A stretch of DNA of 49,114 nt from Xanthomonas cannabis pv. cannabis (GCF_000802365.1 NZ_JSZE01000013.1:1-49114), one strand, 5' to 3'; shown: positions 1 through 8,611, counted from the stretch's first letter. A program made the numbers and translations. Notes: generated from the letters alone by a model not told the origin.

Positions 1-304
1 CCACCAGGGTCTCGGTGTCGGCGCGCGGGATCAGCGTCGCCGGCGAGACTTCCAGATCCAGCGTCCAGAACCCGCGCGAGCCGGTCAGATACGCCACCGG
101 TTCACCGGCCTGACGCCGCTGCACCAGTGCGTCGAAAGCAGCGGCGACGGCGCTGGGCACCGGGTCGCGGCCATGGGCGAAGAGCCAGGCGCGGTCGCGG
201 CCCAGCGCGTGCAGCAGCAGGGGTTCGGCATCGCCGCGCTCGATCCGCGCCGCCGCCAGCCGCAGCAGCTGTTCGCCGGATAGGGCGGCAGGATCGTGGC
301 TCAT
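1..304 (-). CDS. prmC: Release factor glutamine methyltransferase PrmC (HemK), N-terminal part
   Basis: The gene runs off the left edge; only the first 101 codons are present. The start is the ATG at 304-302, and translation begins [16 protein letters not shown]. The product methylates the glutamine of the GGQ motif of peptide-chain release factors 1 and 2 using S-adenosylmethionine. The family signature around the end of the helical N-terminal domain is visible ([14 protein letters not shown] followed by LIPRADTE, about residues 67-98). The catalytic NPPY motif would lie outside the window. The gene is divergent from ahpC, with about 200 bp between the two starts. The identity rests on the N-terminal domain only, but the motif is highly characteristic. 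Confidence 0.9.
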   Translation of the reverse strand, partial: MSHDPAALSGEQLLRLAAARIERGDAEPLLLHALGRDRAWLFAHGRDPVPSAVAAAFDALVQRRQAGEPVAYLTGSRGFWTLDLEVSPATLIPRADTETLV

Positions 305-393
305 ACGGATCGTTCACTCATGCGAAACATCGGCTGACCATTATCGGAGACGGAGCATCGCCGCTGCAGCACCAGATGCCGCCTGCAAAATCG

Positions 394-430
394 ATAGCCA
401 AAACCTATCTATCCAATTCCATCAATCGAT
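394..430 (+). promoter_or_regulatory. OxyR-binding site of the ahpC promoter
   Basis: A 37-bp element fits the OxyR consensus of four spaced tetranucleotides. ATAG at 394-397, 7 bases, CTAT at 405-408, 7 bases, ATTC at 416-419, 7 bases, CGAT at 427-430. The left half-site is perfect and the right half is degenerate. It lies 78 bases upstream of the ahpC start and abuts a candidate -35 box. OxyR itself is encoded two genes downstream. The consensus is established for OxyR; its use here is inferred from position. Confidence 0.75.
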
Positions 431-459
431 TTGAGGAATCTATCGATCCTGCCTACCAT
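431..459 (+). promoter_or_regulatory. Candidate sigma-70 promoter of ahpC
   Basis: TTGAGG (431-436) and TACCAT (454-459) are separated by exactly 17 bases, directly after the OxyR site. Each box matches 4 of 6 consensus positions. A weak -35 box touching an activator site is the expected geometry for a class of OxyR-activated promoters. No transcription start is known from the sequence alone. Confidence 0.5.
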
Positions 460-507
460 GGCGACTGTTCCATCCCCCGCCCCCCTTTCATCGCACGAGG
501 AAACTCA

Positions 508-1071
508 ATGTCTCTCATCAACACTCAGGTCCAGCCGTTCAAGGCGAATGCGTACCACAACGGTAACTTCATCGAAGTCACCGAGGCCAGCCTGAAGGGC
601 AAGTGGTCGGTGCTGATCTTCATGCCGGCCGCGTTCACCTTCAACTGCCCGACCGAGGTGGAAGACGCCGCTGATAACTATGCCGCCTTCCAGAAGGCAG
701 GCGCCGAGGTCTACATCGTCACTACCGACACGCACTTCTCGCACAAGGTGTGGCACGAAACCTCCCCGGCCGTGGGCAAGGCGCAGTTCCCGCTGATCGG
801 CGACCCGACCCACAAGCTGACCCGCGCCTTCGGCGTGCACATTGAAGAAGAAGGCCTGGCCCTGCGTGGCACCTTCATCATCAATCCGGAAGGCGTGATC
901 AAGACCCTGGAAATCCACGACAACTCCATCGCCCGCGACGTCACCGAGACGCTGCGCAAGCTGACCGCGGCGCAGTTCGTGGCCAACAATCCTGGCCAGG
1001 TCTGCCCGGCCAAGTGGAAGGAAGGCGCCAAGACCCTGGCTCCGTCGCTGGACCTGGTCGGCAAGATCTAA
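508..1071 (+). CDS. ahpC: Alkyl hydroperoxide reductase peroxiredoxin subunit C
   Basis: This 187-residue typical 2-Cys peroxiredoxin reduces H2O2, organic hydroperoxides and peroxynitrite in the cytoplasm. The peroxidatic cysteine is Cys47 in FTFNCPTE and the resolving cysteine is Cys166 in GQVCPAKW, the same numbering as E. coli AhpC. The start ATG at 508 follows a GAGGA ribosome binding site; a longer open frame upstream is non-coding. The gene is followed by two strong hairpins and then ahpF, which encodes its dedicated reductase. An OxyR site lies upstream, so peroxide-inducible expression is expected. Confidence 0.97.
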   Translation: MSLINTQVQPFKANAYHNGNFIEVTEASLKGKWSVLIFMPAAFTFNCPTEVEDAADNYAAFQKAGAEVYIVTTDTHFSHKVWHETSPAVGKAQFPLIGDPTHKLTRAFGVHIEEEGLALRGTFIINPEGVIKTLEIHDNSIARDVTETLRKLTAAQFVANNPGQVCPAKWKEGAKTLAPSLDLVGKI

Positions 1072-1084
1072 GCCGGCTGTCACT

Positions 1085-1132
1085 TCCGACCTGTCATCAG
1101 GTCGGAGCATCTCCGGCCCGCACGGGCCGGAG
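1085..1132 (+). promoter_or_regulatory. Two tandem RNA hairpins between ahpC and ahpF
   Basis: Hairpin one has arms TCCGACCTG (1085-1093) and CAGGTCGGA (1098-1106) around the loop TCAT. Hairpin two has arms CTCCGGCCC (1111-1119) and GGGCCGGAG (1124-1132) around GCAC. Neither is followed by a T tract, so they look more like a processing or stabilising structure, or a partial attenuator, than a classical terminator. They would allow ahpC to be expressed in excess over ahpF. Confidence 0.6.
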
Positions 1133-1284
1133 GTGAACCGGAGCCGGTGCCGGGCTGCCCGCCAGCCATCGCCAGCACGCACTCCGACCTTGCGCCGGCT
1201 GCGGTTCACCTCCTTCCTCTCCCGGCGACCTGCCTCAGCGCAGCGACGCCACGCCCTCCCCTTGCCCATTCCCAGGAGTTCTCC

Positions 1285-2877
1285 ATGTTGGATGCCAACC
1301 TCAAGACCCAGCTGACCGCCTACCTGGAACGGGTCACGCGGCCGATCCAGATCAATGCGTCCATCGACGACAGCCCGGCTGCGCGCGAGATGCTCGACCT
1401 GCTCGAAGACCTGGTGCTGCTCTCGGACAAGATCAGCCTGGACATCCACCGCGACGACAACCAGCGCAAGCCGTCCTTCGCGCTGACCACGCCGGGCCAG
1501 GACATCTCGCTGCGCTTTGCCGGCCTGCCGATGGGCCACGAGTTCACCTCGCTGGTGCTGGCGCTGCTGCAGGTGGGCGGCCACCCGTCCAAGGCCACTG
1601 CCGAGCTGATCGAGCAGGTGCAGCACCTGGACGGCGATTACCAGTTCGAAACCTATTTCTCGCTGTCGTGCCAGAACTGCCCGGACGTGGTGCAGGCGCT
1701 GAACCTGGCCGCCGTGCTCAATCCCCGCATCAAGCATGTCGCCATCGATGGCGCGCTGTTCCAGGATGAGGTCGAAACCCGCCAGATCATGTCGGTGCCG
1801 ACGGTGTACTTGAACGGCGAACTGTTCGACCAGGGCCGCATGACGCTGGAGCAGATCGTCGCCAAGCTCGATACCAATGCCGCCAAGCGCGATGCCGCAA
1901 AAATCGCCGCCAAGGATGCCTTCGACGTGCTGGTGGTGGGCGGTGGCCCGGCCGGCTCGGCAGCGGCGGTGTATGCCGCACGCAAGGGCATCCGCACCGG
2001 CGTGGCCGCCGAACGCTTCGGCGGGCAGGTGCTGGACACCATGTCGATCGAAAATTTCATCTCCGTGCCGGAAACCGAAGGCCCGAAGATGGCTGCAGCG
2101 TTGGAGCAGCACGTGCGCCAGTACGACGTGGACATCATGAACCTGCAGCGTGCCGAGCAATTGGTGCCGGCCGGTGCCGATGGCCTGATCGAAATCAAGC
2201 TGGCCAATGGCGCCTCGCTCAAGAGCAAGACGGTGATCCTGTCCACCGGTGCGCGCTGGAGGCAGATGAACGTGCCGGGCGAGGACCAGTACAAGAACAA
2301 GGGCGTGGCCTATTGCCCGCATTGCGACGGCCCGCTGTTCAAGGGCAAGCGCGTGGCGGTGATCGGCGGCGGCAACTCCGGTGTGGAAGCGGCGATCGAT
2401 CTGGCCGGCATCGTGGCGCATGTCACGCTGATGGAATTCGACGACAAGCTGCGCGCCGACGAGGTGCTGCAACGCAAGCTGCGCAGCCTGCACAACGTGC
2501 GCATCATCACCAGTGCGCAGACCACCGAAGTGCTGGGCGACGGGCAGAAGGTCACCGGACTGGTCTACACCGACCGCACCGGCGGCGACAGCCAGCATGT
2601 GGAACTGGAAGGCGTGTTCGTGCAGATCGGCCTGCTGCCCAACACCGAGTTCCTGCGTGGCACGGTGGAGCTGTCTCCGCGCGGCGAGATCATCGTCGAT
2701 GACCGTGGCCAGACCAGCGTGCCAGGCGTGTTCGCCGCCGGCGACGCCACCACGGTGCCGTACAAGCAGATCGTGATCGCGATGGGCGAAGGTTCCAAGG
2801 CCGCCCTGAGCGCATTCGATTACCTGATCCGCTCCAGCGCCCCGGTCAGCGCCGAGAGCGTCGCGCAGGCCGCATAA
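1285..2877 (+). CDS. ahpF: Alkyl hydroperoxide reductase flavoprotein subunit F
   Basis: This 530-residue FAD enzyme moves electrons from NADH to AhpC. The N-terminal double thioredoxin-like domain (about 1-200) carries the dithiol CQNC. The thioredoxin-reductase-like part has the FAD-binding [17 protein letters not shown], the active dithiol CPHC, the nucleotide-binding [10 protein letters not shown] and the C-terminal FAD motif [10 protein letters not shown]. The length is close to E. coli AhpF (521). The ATG at 1285 is preceded by AGGAG (1274-1278); the open frame extends further upstream without support. ahpC lies 213 bp upstream and oxyR 91 bp downstream. Confidence 0.97.
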   Translation: MLDANLKTQLTAYLERVTRPIQINASIDDSPAAREMLDLLEDLVLLSDKISLDIHRDDNQRKPSFALTTPGQDISLRFAGLPMGHEFTSLVLALLQVGGHPSKATAELIEQVQHLDGDYQFETYFSLSCQNCPDVVQALNLAAVLNPRIKHVAIDGALFQDEVETRQIMSVPTVYLNGELFDQGRMTLEQIVAKLDTNAAKRDAAKIAAKDAFDVLVVGGGPAGSAAAVYAARKGIRTGVAAERFGGQVLDTMSIENFISVPETEGPKMAAALEQHVRQYDVDIMNLQRAEQLVPAGADGLIEIKLANGASLKSKTVILSTGARWRQMNVPGEDQYKNKGVAYCPHCDGPLFKGKRVAVIGGGNSGVEAAIDLAGIVAHVTLMEFDDKLRADEVLQRKLRSLHNVRIITSAQTTEVLGDGQKVTGLVYTDRTGGDSQHVELEGVFVQIGLLPNTEFLRGTVELSPRGEIIVDDRGQTSVPGVFAAGDATTVPYKQIVIAMGEGSKAALSAFDYLIRSSAPVSAESVAQAA

Positions 2878-2893
2878 GCGCAGCGGCCGCCAA

Positions 2894-2912
2894 CGCCCGG
2901 CCCAGCCGGGCG
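2894..2912 (+). promoter_or_regulatory. GC hairpin between ahpF and oxyR
   Basis: A perfect 8-bp stem, CGCCCGGC and GCCGGGCG, encloses the 3-base loop CCA. There is no following T run, so it is probably an attenuating or RNA-stabilising structure within an ahpF-oxyR transcript. Confidence 0.4.
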
Positions 2913-2968
2913 CTAAGCTGGCTGTACGCGTCCGTCGTCCATCGTCAACGCCATGAGGGCTGCTGCAC

Positions 2969-3910
2969 ATGAATCTGCGTGACCTGAAATATCTGGTAGC
3001 CCTGGCCGACCACAAGCACTTCGGTCGTGCTGCGACGGCATGTTTCGTCAGCCAGCCGACGCTGTCCACCCAGATCAAGAAACTCGAAGACGAGCTTGGC
3101 GTGTCGCTGGTGGAACGCGCGCCGCGCAAGGTCATGCTGACCCCGGCCGGCCGCGAAGCTGCCGTGCGTGCGCGCAGCATCGTGGCCGAGGTCGAACAGA
3201 TGAAGGAAGCCGCACGGCGCAGCCAGGACCCGGAAGCGGGCACCGTGCGGCTGGGCATCTTTCCCACCCTGGCACCGTACCTGTTGCCGCATGTGGTGCC
3301 GCGCATCCGCGAGCGGTTCCCACGCCTGGAACTGCTGTTGATCGAAGAGAAAAGCGATCAGCTGATGCACCAGCTGCGCGAAGGCCGCCTGGACGCTGCG
3401 TTGCTGGCGCTGCCATTGCAGGACGACCAGCTGCATGCCGAATTCCTGTTCGAAGAACCCTTCGTACTGGCCGTGCCGGAAGGCCACCCGCTGTCGCGCC
3501 ATGACAGCATGACCCTGGACGATCTGTCCGAGCAGCGCCTGTTGCTTTTGGAAGACGGCCATTGTCTGCGCGAGCAGGCACTGGATGTCTGCCACCTGGC
3601 CGGCGCGCTGGAGAAATCCGAATTCCAGGCCACCAGCCTGGAAACCCTGCGCCAGATGGTGGCGGCCAATGTCGGCGTGACCTTGCTGCCACTGCTGGCG
3701 GTCAAGCCGCCGGTGGCGCGTTCGGACAACATCCGTCTGATCCGCTTCCGCGAAGACAAGCAGCCCAGCCGCCGGATCGCGATGGCATGGCGCCGTAGCT
3801 CGGCCATGACCGGATTTCTGGAGCAACTGTCGCAGTTGTTCAAGGAATTGCCCGACACCCTGTTTGCGCTGGATCAGCCTGCGACCGGACCGAAGGCCGT
3901 AGCTGCCTGA
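2969..3910 (+). CDS. oxyR: Hydrogen peroxide sensor and regulator OxyR
   Basis: This is a 313-residue LysR-type activator. The N-terminal winged helix-turn-helix (about 1-60) reads LKYLVALADHKHFGRAAT and SQPTLSTQIKKLEDELG. The regulatory domain contains the redox pair in EDGHCLREQALDVCH, matching Cys199 and Cys208 of E. coli OxyR, which form the sensing disulfide. It is expected to activate ahpC through the site at 394-430. The start ATG at 2969 follows a GAGG 11 bases upstream. Published Xanthomonas work describes an ahpC, ahpF-oxyR-orfX arrangement; I cannot tell from sequence whether the downstream rnk gene is that orfX. Confidence 0.96.
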   Translation: MNLRDLKYLVALADHKHFGRAATACFVSQPTLSTQIKKLEDELGVSLVERAPRKVMLTPAGREAAVRARSIVAEVEQMKEAARRSQDPEAGTVRLGIFPTLAPYLLPHVVPRIRERFPRLELLLIEEKSDQLMHQLREGRLDAALLALPLQDDQLHAEFLFEEPFVLAVPEGHPLSRHDSMTLDDLSEQRLLLLEDGHCLREQALDVCHLAGALEKSEFQATSLETLRQMVAANVGVTLLPLLAVKPPVARSDNIRLIRFREDKQPSRRIAMAWRRSSAMTGFLEQLSQLFKELPDTLFALDQPATGPKAVAA

Positions 3911-3914
3911 AGGC

Positions 3915-3974
3915 GGGGAATCGGGATTCGGGGATCGGGATCGGGATCGGGATCGGGATCGAGAATCGTAAAAG
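3915..3974 (+). repeat. Tandem GGGATC/GGGAATC repeat after oxyR
   Basis: Successive units read GGGAATC, GGGATTC, GGGGATC, four copies of GGGATC, then GAGAATC and GTAAAAG. It begins 5 bases after the oxyR stop codon. A shorter copy with the same ATCGTAAAAGCG ending follows rlmM at 18731. Unit-number variation between strains would be expected. Confidence 0.8.
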
Positions 3975-3998
3975 CGTATCGCGGTTGCGGTCGCTTTT
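3970..3998 (+). terminator. Bidirectional terminator-like hairpin
   Basis: AAAAGCG (3970-3976) pairs with CGCTTTT (3992-3998), with an inner CGC/GCG pairing. The A-rich and T-rich flanks suit termination on either strand. The stem is short, so support is moderate. Confidence 0.4.
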
Positions 3999-4023
3999 AT
4001 CGCCGGGTGGAGGTTTGAATTGG

Positions 4024-4046
4024 GCGGCGCGCGAGCGTCGCTTTTT
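4024..4046 (+). terminator. Rho-independent terminator candidate for oxyR
   Basis: GCGGCG (4024-4029) pairs with CGTCGC (4036-4041), with one G-U pair, across a 6-base loop. It is followed by five T residues. It lies 114 bp after the oxyR stop codon. Confidence 0.45.
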
Positions 4047-4436
4047 GTTTGCCTGTGTGCGCAGCACTCTTGCCAGACGGTTAGCTGCGCATCAACTCGC
4101 CGCTGCGTGCTGGGCTGGCTGGAGCCGGCAGCCCGGCCAGCCCGCCCCCGCGATTTGCAAACGGCGTTTTGATTCGTTTGCTTGGGCCTCGGAGCGCGGC
4201 GTTTGCAGCATGCGTCGGCAGAGCGGGCTCGTCCAACAGCAGCTGTCATGCCCTGCCCCTGCGGCTAGTTCATCTGGAACACTTGCTCGCTGCACCAGGC
4301 CTGCAGCGCCTGCCTGGCGGCACGTGCCGGTGCCTTGGTTTCTCAACACGTCCATGCATTGCGATCAGCCGCCGGCGCCCTCATCTTGTCAGTGCCGCTT
4401 GCCATGACGGCGAGCCGTTTCTGTCAGGAGATCGCC

Positions 4437-4877
4437 ATGACTTCGCAACACCACAGCGGCTTGCCGCCGTCCATCCTTGTGTCCAGCCACGACCTCGCCC
4501 GGCTTGAGGCGTTGCTCGATTCGCCCGCCTTCCACAAGCATCCCGCCGCCACCGCGCTGAGCGACGAACTGGGCCGCGCCCGTGTGCTGCCGCCCGATCA
4601 GATTCCCGGCGATGTCGTCACCATGCACTCCCGCATCGACTGCGAAGATGAGCTGCATGGCGAACGACATACGCTCACCCTGGTGTACCCGCACGAGGCC
4701 GATGTCCAGCACAGCCGCATCTCGGTGCTTGCGCCGGTCGGCAGTGCCCTGCTTGGCCTGTCGGTCGGCCAGAGCATCGACTGGCGCACGCCCGACGGGC
4801 GCAACTTGCGCCTGCGCGTGACCGCCGTGCACGATCAACCCGCCGTTGCGGGCGACTTCCAGCGCGCGGCGCGCTAA
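4437..4877 (+). CDS. rnk: Rnk-type GreA/GreB-family nucleoside diphosphate kinase regulator
   Basis: This is a 146-residue protein. The C-terminal half (about 55-135) shows the GreA/GreB C-terminal FKBP-like fold as found in Rnk, with GDVVTMHSRI, LTLVYPHEAD, ISVLAPVGSALLGL and GQSIDW. The N-terminal part is a short helical hairpin, shorter than the Gre coiled coil. Rnk proteins bind RNA polymerase in the secondary channel without the antipausing activity of GreA. The ATG at 4437 is chosen because AGGAG lies at 4426-4430; an upstream in-frame start has no such site. tal follows after 51 bp and may be cotranscribed. Confidence 0.85.
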   Translation: MTSQHHSGLPPSILVSSHDLARLEALLDSPAFHKHPAATALSDELGRARVLPPDQIPGDVVTMHSRIDCEDELHGERHTLTLVYPHEADVQHSRISVLAPVGSALLGLSVGQSIDWRTPDGRNLRLRVTAVHDQPAVAGDFQRAAR

Positions 4878-4928
4878 CGTAGCGCGCCGCGTCATCCCCG
4901 ACCCGTTCCACGATTCGAGAGAACCCGC

Positions 4929-5897
4929 ATGACTGCATCCCCCTCCAAGCTTGCCCAACTGCGTGAGTTGTCCGTTGTTGTCGCCGACACCGGCGATTAC
5001 GACGCCATCAAGCGCCTGAAGCCGGTCGATTGCACCACCAACCCCACCCTGGTCAAGAAGGCGCTGGACCTGCCGGTCTATGCCGACCTGATCGAACGCG
5101 AGCTGGCCTGGGGCCGCGAGCACGGTGGCGAAGACCGCACTGCCACCGTCAACGAAGTCGCCGACCGCCTGACCATCGGCGTGGGCGTCAAGCTGGCCGA
5201 ATTGGTGCCGGGGCGCGTGTCCACCGAAGTCGACGCCGATCTGGCGCACGATACCCAGGCCACCATCGCCAAGGCGCGCAAGTTCATTGCAATGTACGCC
5301 GAGCGCGGCGTGTCCAAGGACAAGATCCTGATCAAGATCGCCGCGACCTGGGAAGGCATCGAAGCCGCCCGTCAGCTGCAGAAGGAAGGCATCGACTGCA
5401 ACCTGACGCTGATCTTCAACCGCTCGCAGGCACTGGCCTGCGCAGAGGCCGGCGTGTTCCTGATCTCCCCGTTCGTGGGCCGGATCCTGGATTACTACGT
5501 CGCCCAGGGCCAGACCCCGGCCACGATCGATGAAGATCCGGGCGTGGTGTTCGTCCGCACCGTCTACAACGAGTTCAAGCAGCGCGGCTCGTCCACCGTG
5601 GTGATGGGGGCCTCGTTCCGCTCCACCGCCCAGATCGAAGCGCTGGCCGGTTGCGACCGCCTGACCATTTCGCCGGACCTGCTGGAAAAGCTCGATACCG
5701 AACACGGCGAGCTGCCGCGCAAGCTCTCGCCGGCCAAAGCCAACGACGCGCAGATCACCCCGATCGACAGCGACAGCTTTGCCACCGATCTGGCGGCCGA
5801 TGCGATGGCCACCGAAAAGCTCGCCGGCGGCATCGACACCTTTGCCAAGGATCTGCAGGCCCTGCGCAAGACCATCGCCGACAAGCTCGCCGGCTGA
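4929..5897 (+). CDS. tal: Transaldolase
   Basis: This 322-residue protein belongs to the classical TalB family. It transfers a dihydroxyacetone unit between sedoheptulose 7-phosphate and glyceraldehyde 3-phosphate in the pentose phosphate pathway. The Schiff-base lysine is Lys136 in [11 protein letters not shown]. The motifs DCTTNPTL near residue 34 and [12 protein letters not shown] near residue 98 are also diagnostic. The start ATG follows a GAGAG sequence. A strong hairpin terminator lies 24 bp after the stop. The protein is cytoplasmic and the gene ordinary for the genus. Confidence 0.97.
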   Translation: MTASPSKLAQLRELSVVVADTGDYDAIKRLKPVDCTTNPTLVKKALDLPVYADLIERELAWGREHGGEDRTATVNEVADRLTIGVGVKLAELVPGRVSTEVDADLAHDTQATIAKARKFIAMYAERGVSKDKILIKIAATWEGIEAARQLQKEGIDCNLTLIFNRSQALACAEAGVFLISPFVGRILDYYVAQGQTPATIDEDPGVVFVRTVYNEFKQRGSSTVVMGASFRSTAQIEALAGCDRLTISPDLLEKLDTEHGELPRKLSPAKANDAQITPIDSDSFATDLAADAMATEKLAGGIDTFAKDLQALRKTIADKLAG

Positions 5898-6237
5898 TAG
5901 CGGCAGGGTGCTTCTGCGATACGACGTCCGCAGCCCGATGGCTGCGGGCGTTGTCGTTTGTGGAGGTGGCAGCAACATCGCCTGCCCCGAGGCAACAGCG
6001 ATGGATGCGACACCATGGCGCCTTCCATCCTCGACCGCGCGCCATTCGCGCAGGCCTCACGCCCCGTGCCACGACAGCTGCGACCTTGCGCTCTTGGCCA
6101 CTGCAAATGCCCTGGCCCGGTGGGGAACGCGCCGCATGATTGCCGAGCACGGCCCGCCACTGCTCTCCACACGCCGCTTACACCCGCCACGCGCGCACTG
6201 CCTAGAATCCGGATTCCCTCAACTGGCGTAACGGACA
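5898..6237. other. Intergenic region tal to DJ-1-family gene
   Basis: These 340 bp contain the tal terminator at 5921-5954. Beyond it I see no gene; the open frames have no ribosome binding site or family resemblance. The promoter of the downstream gene is expected near 6190-6230 but is not obvious. Confidence 0.6.
5921..5954 (+). terminator. Terminator of tal
   Basis: A 15-bp stem (5921-5935 with 5940-5954), including two G-U pairs, encloses the loop CGAT and is followed by CGTTTG. It is the strongest hairpin after tal. Confidence 0.7.
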
Positions 6238-6807
6238 ATGGCAAACATTGCAGTGGTGATGGTCGACGGCGTCGCCGATTGGGAAATCGGCGTGGTGCTA
6301 CCGGCGGCACGCGAATGGTTCGGCGACCAGGTCGCCATCGCCAGCATCGACGGGCAACCGGTACAGTCCATCGGCGGCCTGCGCATCACGCCGGAATTTG
6401 CGCTGTCCGATCTGGCGCCGCTTGAGGCCGATCTGTGGATTCTGCCCGGCAGCGAACGCTGGCAAGCCGGCGAGATTCCCGGCCTGAGCGGCCTGCTGGT
6501 CGAGCGCGTGCAGCAACAGCGCCCGGTCGCGGCCATCTGCGGCGCCACCATTGCCCTGGCCTATGCCGGCCTGCTCGATGAGCGTGCGCACACCAGCAAC
6601 GCGCTGGCGTTCCTGCAGGAACACGTCGTGCCATATGCGGGCGCAGCGCACTACCGCCATGAAAAGGTCGTCAGCGCCGATGGCGTCATTACCGCACCGG
6701 GCACCAGCCCGGTGGGCTTCGCCCTGGCGTGCATGCGCTTGCTGCATCCGGAGCGCACCGACACGTTGGCGCAGTTGCGCGGCATGTTCGCCGGCGAATT
6801 CGTGTGA
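6238..6807 (+). CDS. DJ-1/PfpI family protein
   Basis: This is a 189-residue single-domain DJ-1/PfpI (class I glutamine amidotransferase-like) protein. The nucleophile elbow is AAICGAT with Cys101, and the acidic partner typical of the family is Glu16 in DGVADWEIG. No signal peptide or membrane segment is seen. Members include glyoxalases, deglycases, isonitrile hydratase and many proteins of unknown role, so the substrate cannot be assigned. The length and lack of a DNA-binding domain argue against a GATase1-AraC regulator. It is transcribed alone, toward msrA. Confidence 0.85.
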   Translation: MANIAVVMVDGVADWEIGVVLPAAREWFGDQVAIASIDGQPVQSIGGLRITPEFALSDLAPLEADLWILPGSERWQAGEIPGLSGLLVERVQQQRPVAAICGATIALAYAGLLDERAHTSNALAFLQEHVVPYAGAAHYRHEKVVSADGVITAPGTSPVGFALACMRLLHPERTDTLAQLRGMFAGEFV

Positions 6808-7224
6808 TCCAGCGGATCCAGGCGCGCACAGCTGATGCCTGGCACCGACGCGCCGTGCCGATGCACTGAACCCGGTCTGCGCTCCGTTGGCTGTAGCGAT
6901 GCACCCGCAGTGATTCGCCACCGCGTCGTTGCGGCGAGTGCATCCACTTTCTGCATTGCTCGCCGCAGCAACTCACCAACACTGATTGCGGCACAGCTTC
7001 GTCAGCCGATTCGCCGTCCACACACACGGCGCCATCGCCAGCCCGTATTGCGAACACCCCCCCAAAAAAAGATGGCCACGTCGTCTCCGACGTAGCCATT
7101 CAAGTTGCCTGGCATGCACTCCCATGCGCTGCCTGATCGTGATAACGCTGCCGGTCACTGTCGGCCATCGGCGCACTGCCACGATCACGTGGATGACAGC
7201 GCTTCAATCCGGCCCGCCTTTCCG
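6808..7224. other. Convergent intergenic region
   Basis: These 417 bp lie between the plus-strand DJ-1-family gene and minus-strand msrA. They hold the terminator at 7064-7099. I see nothing else: no supported open frame and no RNA gene. Confidence 0.6.
7064..7099 (-). terminator. Terminator of msrA
   Basis: On the minus strand a 12-bp stem with one mismatch (7088-7099 with 7072-7083) and a 4-base loop is followed by seven T residues (7070-7064). This is a textbook rho-independent terminator, about 125 bp after the msrA stop codon. Confidence 0.8.
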
Positions 7225-7875
7225 TCAGGCATCCAGCCCGATCGGGCAGCTCACTCCCGTTCCGCCAAGCCCGCAATAGCCGTGGGGATGCTTGGCGAGA
7301 TATTGCTGGTGATCGTCTTCGGCGTAATAGAACGTGGGCGCCGGGAAACGGATCTCCGTGGTGATCGCGCCATACCCGGCTGCAGTGAGTTGCTGCTGGT
7401 AGGCATCGCGGCTGGCCAGTGCCGCGTCGTATTGCTCCTGCGTCGTGCAGTAGATGGCCGAGCGGTATTGCGTACCGACATCGTTGCCTTGCTGCATGCC
7501 CTGGGTGGGGTCGTGGCTTTCCCAGAACGTGCGCAACAACTGGGTGAACGACACCGCCTGCGCGTCGTACACCACCAGCACCGCCTCGGTATGGCCGGTC
7601 TGCCCCGAGCACACTTCCGAGTAGGTTGCGTTCGGTGTCTCGCCCCCGGCGTAGCCCACCGCCGTGGTGTACACCCCGGGCACGTTCCAGAACTTGCGTT
7701 CCGCGCCCCAGAAGCAACCAAGCCCGAACTGCACCTGGGCCAGGCCGGTGAATTCACCGCGCAACGGATGACCGTTGATCAGGTGCGTGTTGTGCAGCGG
7801 TAGTGCCTGCTCGCGTCCGGGCAATGCCTCGCCCGGACGTGGCATGCGTTGTTTGAAGGCGCCGATTCCCAGCAT
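7225..7875 (-). CDS. msrA: Peptide methionine sulfoxide reductase A
   Basis: This 216-residue MsrA reduces the S-epimer of methionine sulfoxide in proteins with thioredoxin as reductant. The catalytic cysteine is Cys54 in GCFWGAER. Two recycling cysteines, Cys201 and Cys210, lie near the glycine-rich C-terminus, as in the three-cysteine E. coli type. The first 45 residues form the family's N-terminal extension; no signal peptide is apparent. The ATG at 7875 follows GGAG on the minus strand. It fits the oxidative-stress theme of the nearby ahpC-ahpF-oxyR cluster, though it is not linked to it transcriptionally. Confidence 0.97.
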   Translation of the reverse strand: MLGIGAFKQRMPRPGEALPGREQALPLHNTHLINGHPLRGEFTGLAQVQFGLGCFWGAERKFWNVPGVYTTAVGYAGGETPNATYSEVCSGQTGHTEAVLVVYDAQAVSFTQLLRTFWESHDPTQGMQQGNDVGTQYRSAIYCTTQEQYDAALASRDAYQQQLTAAGYGAITTEIRFPAPTFYYAEDDHQQYLAKHPHGYCGLGGTGVSCPIGLDA

Positions 7876-7971
7876 GGTGCAACTCCGCGATCGTGAGGAT
7901 TGCCTGCTGGATGGCGCCGGCCGCGGCAGCTTTCAAGCCTGCACGGCCGGCGCACGGTCGCCGGAGGGCAC

Positions 7972-8487
7972 TTACTTGGTCTTGGCAACCGCCGAACGCG
8001 TATCGACTTCCGGCATCGCCGAGCTGTGGTGGTTGATGATCAACCACTTGCCGTCGCGCTTTTCGTACACGAAGGTGTAGCGCGCCTGCACGTCGCTCTT
8101 CTTGCCGTTCTTGTCGGTCAGCGTGAAGGTGTAGACGCCGGCGTCCACGGCGCTGTCGTCATCGAGCACGCGCACGGTGCGGTAATTGACCACGCCCTTG
8201 GGCTTTTTGGCCAGGAACATCTCGAAGTACTTTTCGATCTGCTCGCGCGAGGCGCGCACTTCATTGGATACGGTCGGCAGCAACACGCCATCCGGTGCGT
8301 ACAGATCGGCCACCTTGTCCGGGTTACCGGTTGCCAGTGCGGCGTTCCAGGTGTCGAACAGTGCAGCGACTTCGCGCTCTTCGCCGCCAGCCGGCAGCTT
8401 GGCCTTGTCGGTGTAGTGCATCACGCCGCCAGCCAGCGCCGGGGTGGCAGCCAGAGCCAGAACCATAGAGAACAGAGTGCGACGCAT
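7972..8487 (-). CDS. Secreted NTF2-fold (SgcJ/EcaC or DUF4440-like) protein
   Basis: This 171-residue protein begins MRRTLFSMVLALAATPALA, a signal peptide probably cleaved after ALA. The mature domain resembles the SnoaL/DUF4440 cone fold: EVAALFDTWNAALATGNPDKVADLYAPDGVLLPT followed later by YTFVYEKRDGKWLIINHHSS. These domains can be enzymes or binding modules, and the function here is unknown. The ATG at 8487 is chosen over an upstream in-frame ATG because GGAG precedes it and the signal peptide then starts at residue 1. It is divergent from the LuxR-type gene. Confidence 0.8.
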   Translation of the reverse strand: MRRTLFSMVLALAATPALAGGVMHYTDKAKLPAGGEEREVAALFDTWNAALATGNPDKVADLYAPDGVLLPTVSNEVRASREQIEKYFEMFLAKKPKGVVNYRTVRVLDDDSAVDAGVYTFTLTDKNGKKSDVQARYTFVYEKRDGKWLIINHHSSAMPEVDTRSAVAKTK

Positions 8488-8572
8488 GGGAATCTCCGTT
8501 GGGTTGTTGTGGGGTGCCTCATCGGGCGAGTTCAGTATCGAAATCAAGCGGCCCCAACAATTCTGCCGACTG

Positions 8573-8590
8573 GCATATACTTAAATATGC
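8573..8590 (+). promoter_or_regulatory. Operator-like palindrome upstream of the LuxR-type gene
   Basis: The arms GCATAT and ATATGC are separated by 6 bases, in an AT-rich stretch ending 21 bases before the LuxR-type start. The position suits a repressor or autoregulatory site, or it may overlap the promoter. The binding protein is unknown. Confidence 0.35.
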
Positions 8591-8611
8591 TGATCGGCCT
8601 AGAGCGAATCC

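Larger units (their letters stand above)
3911..4436. other. Intergenic region oxyR-rnk
   Basis: These 526 bp have no convincing gene. They hold the short tandem repeat and two hairpin terminator candidates listed separately. Open frames on both strands lack ribosome binding sites and resemble no family known to me. The rnk promoter should lie in the last 150 bp, but no clear boxes are visible. Confidence 0.6.

Noticed and set aside
127-507. Upstream extension of ahpC in the same frame
   Set aside because: The extension is Arg-rich and overlaps the antisense prmC start and the OxyR promoter. The ATG at 508 has a proper ribosome site and matches AhpC length.
505-3306. A 933-codon open frame on the minus strand
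   Set aside because: It is antisense to ahpC, ahpF and part of oxyR and has shadow-type composition with no recognisable domain.
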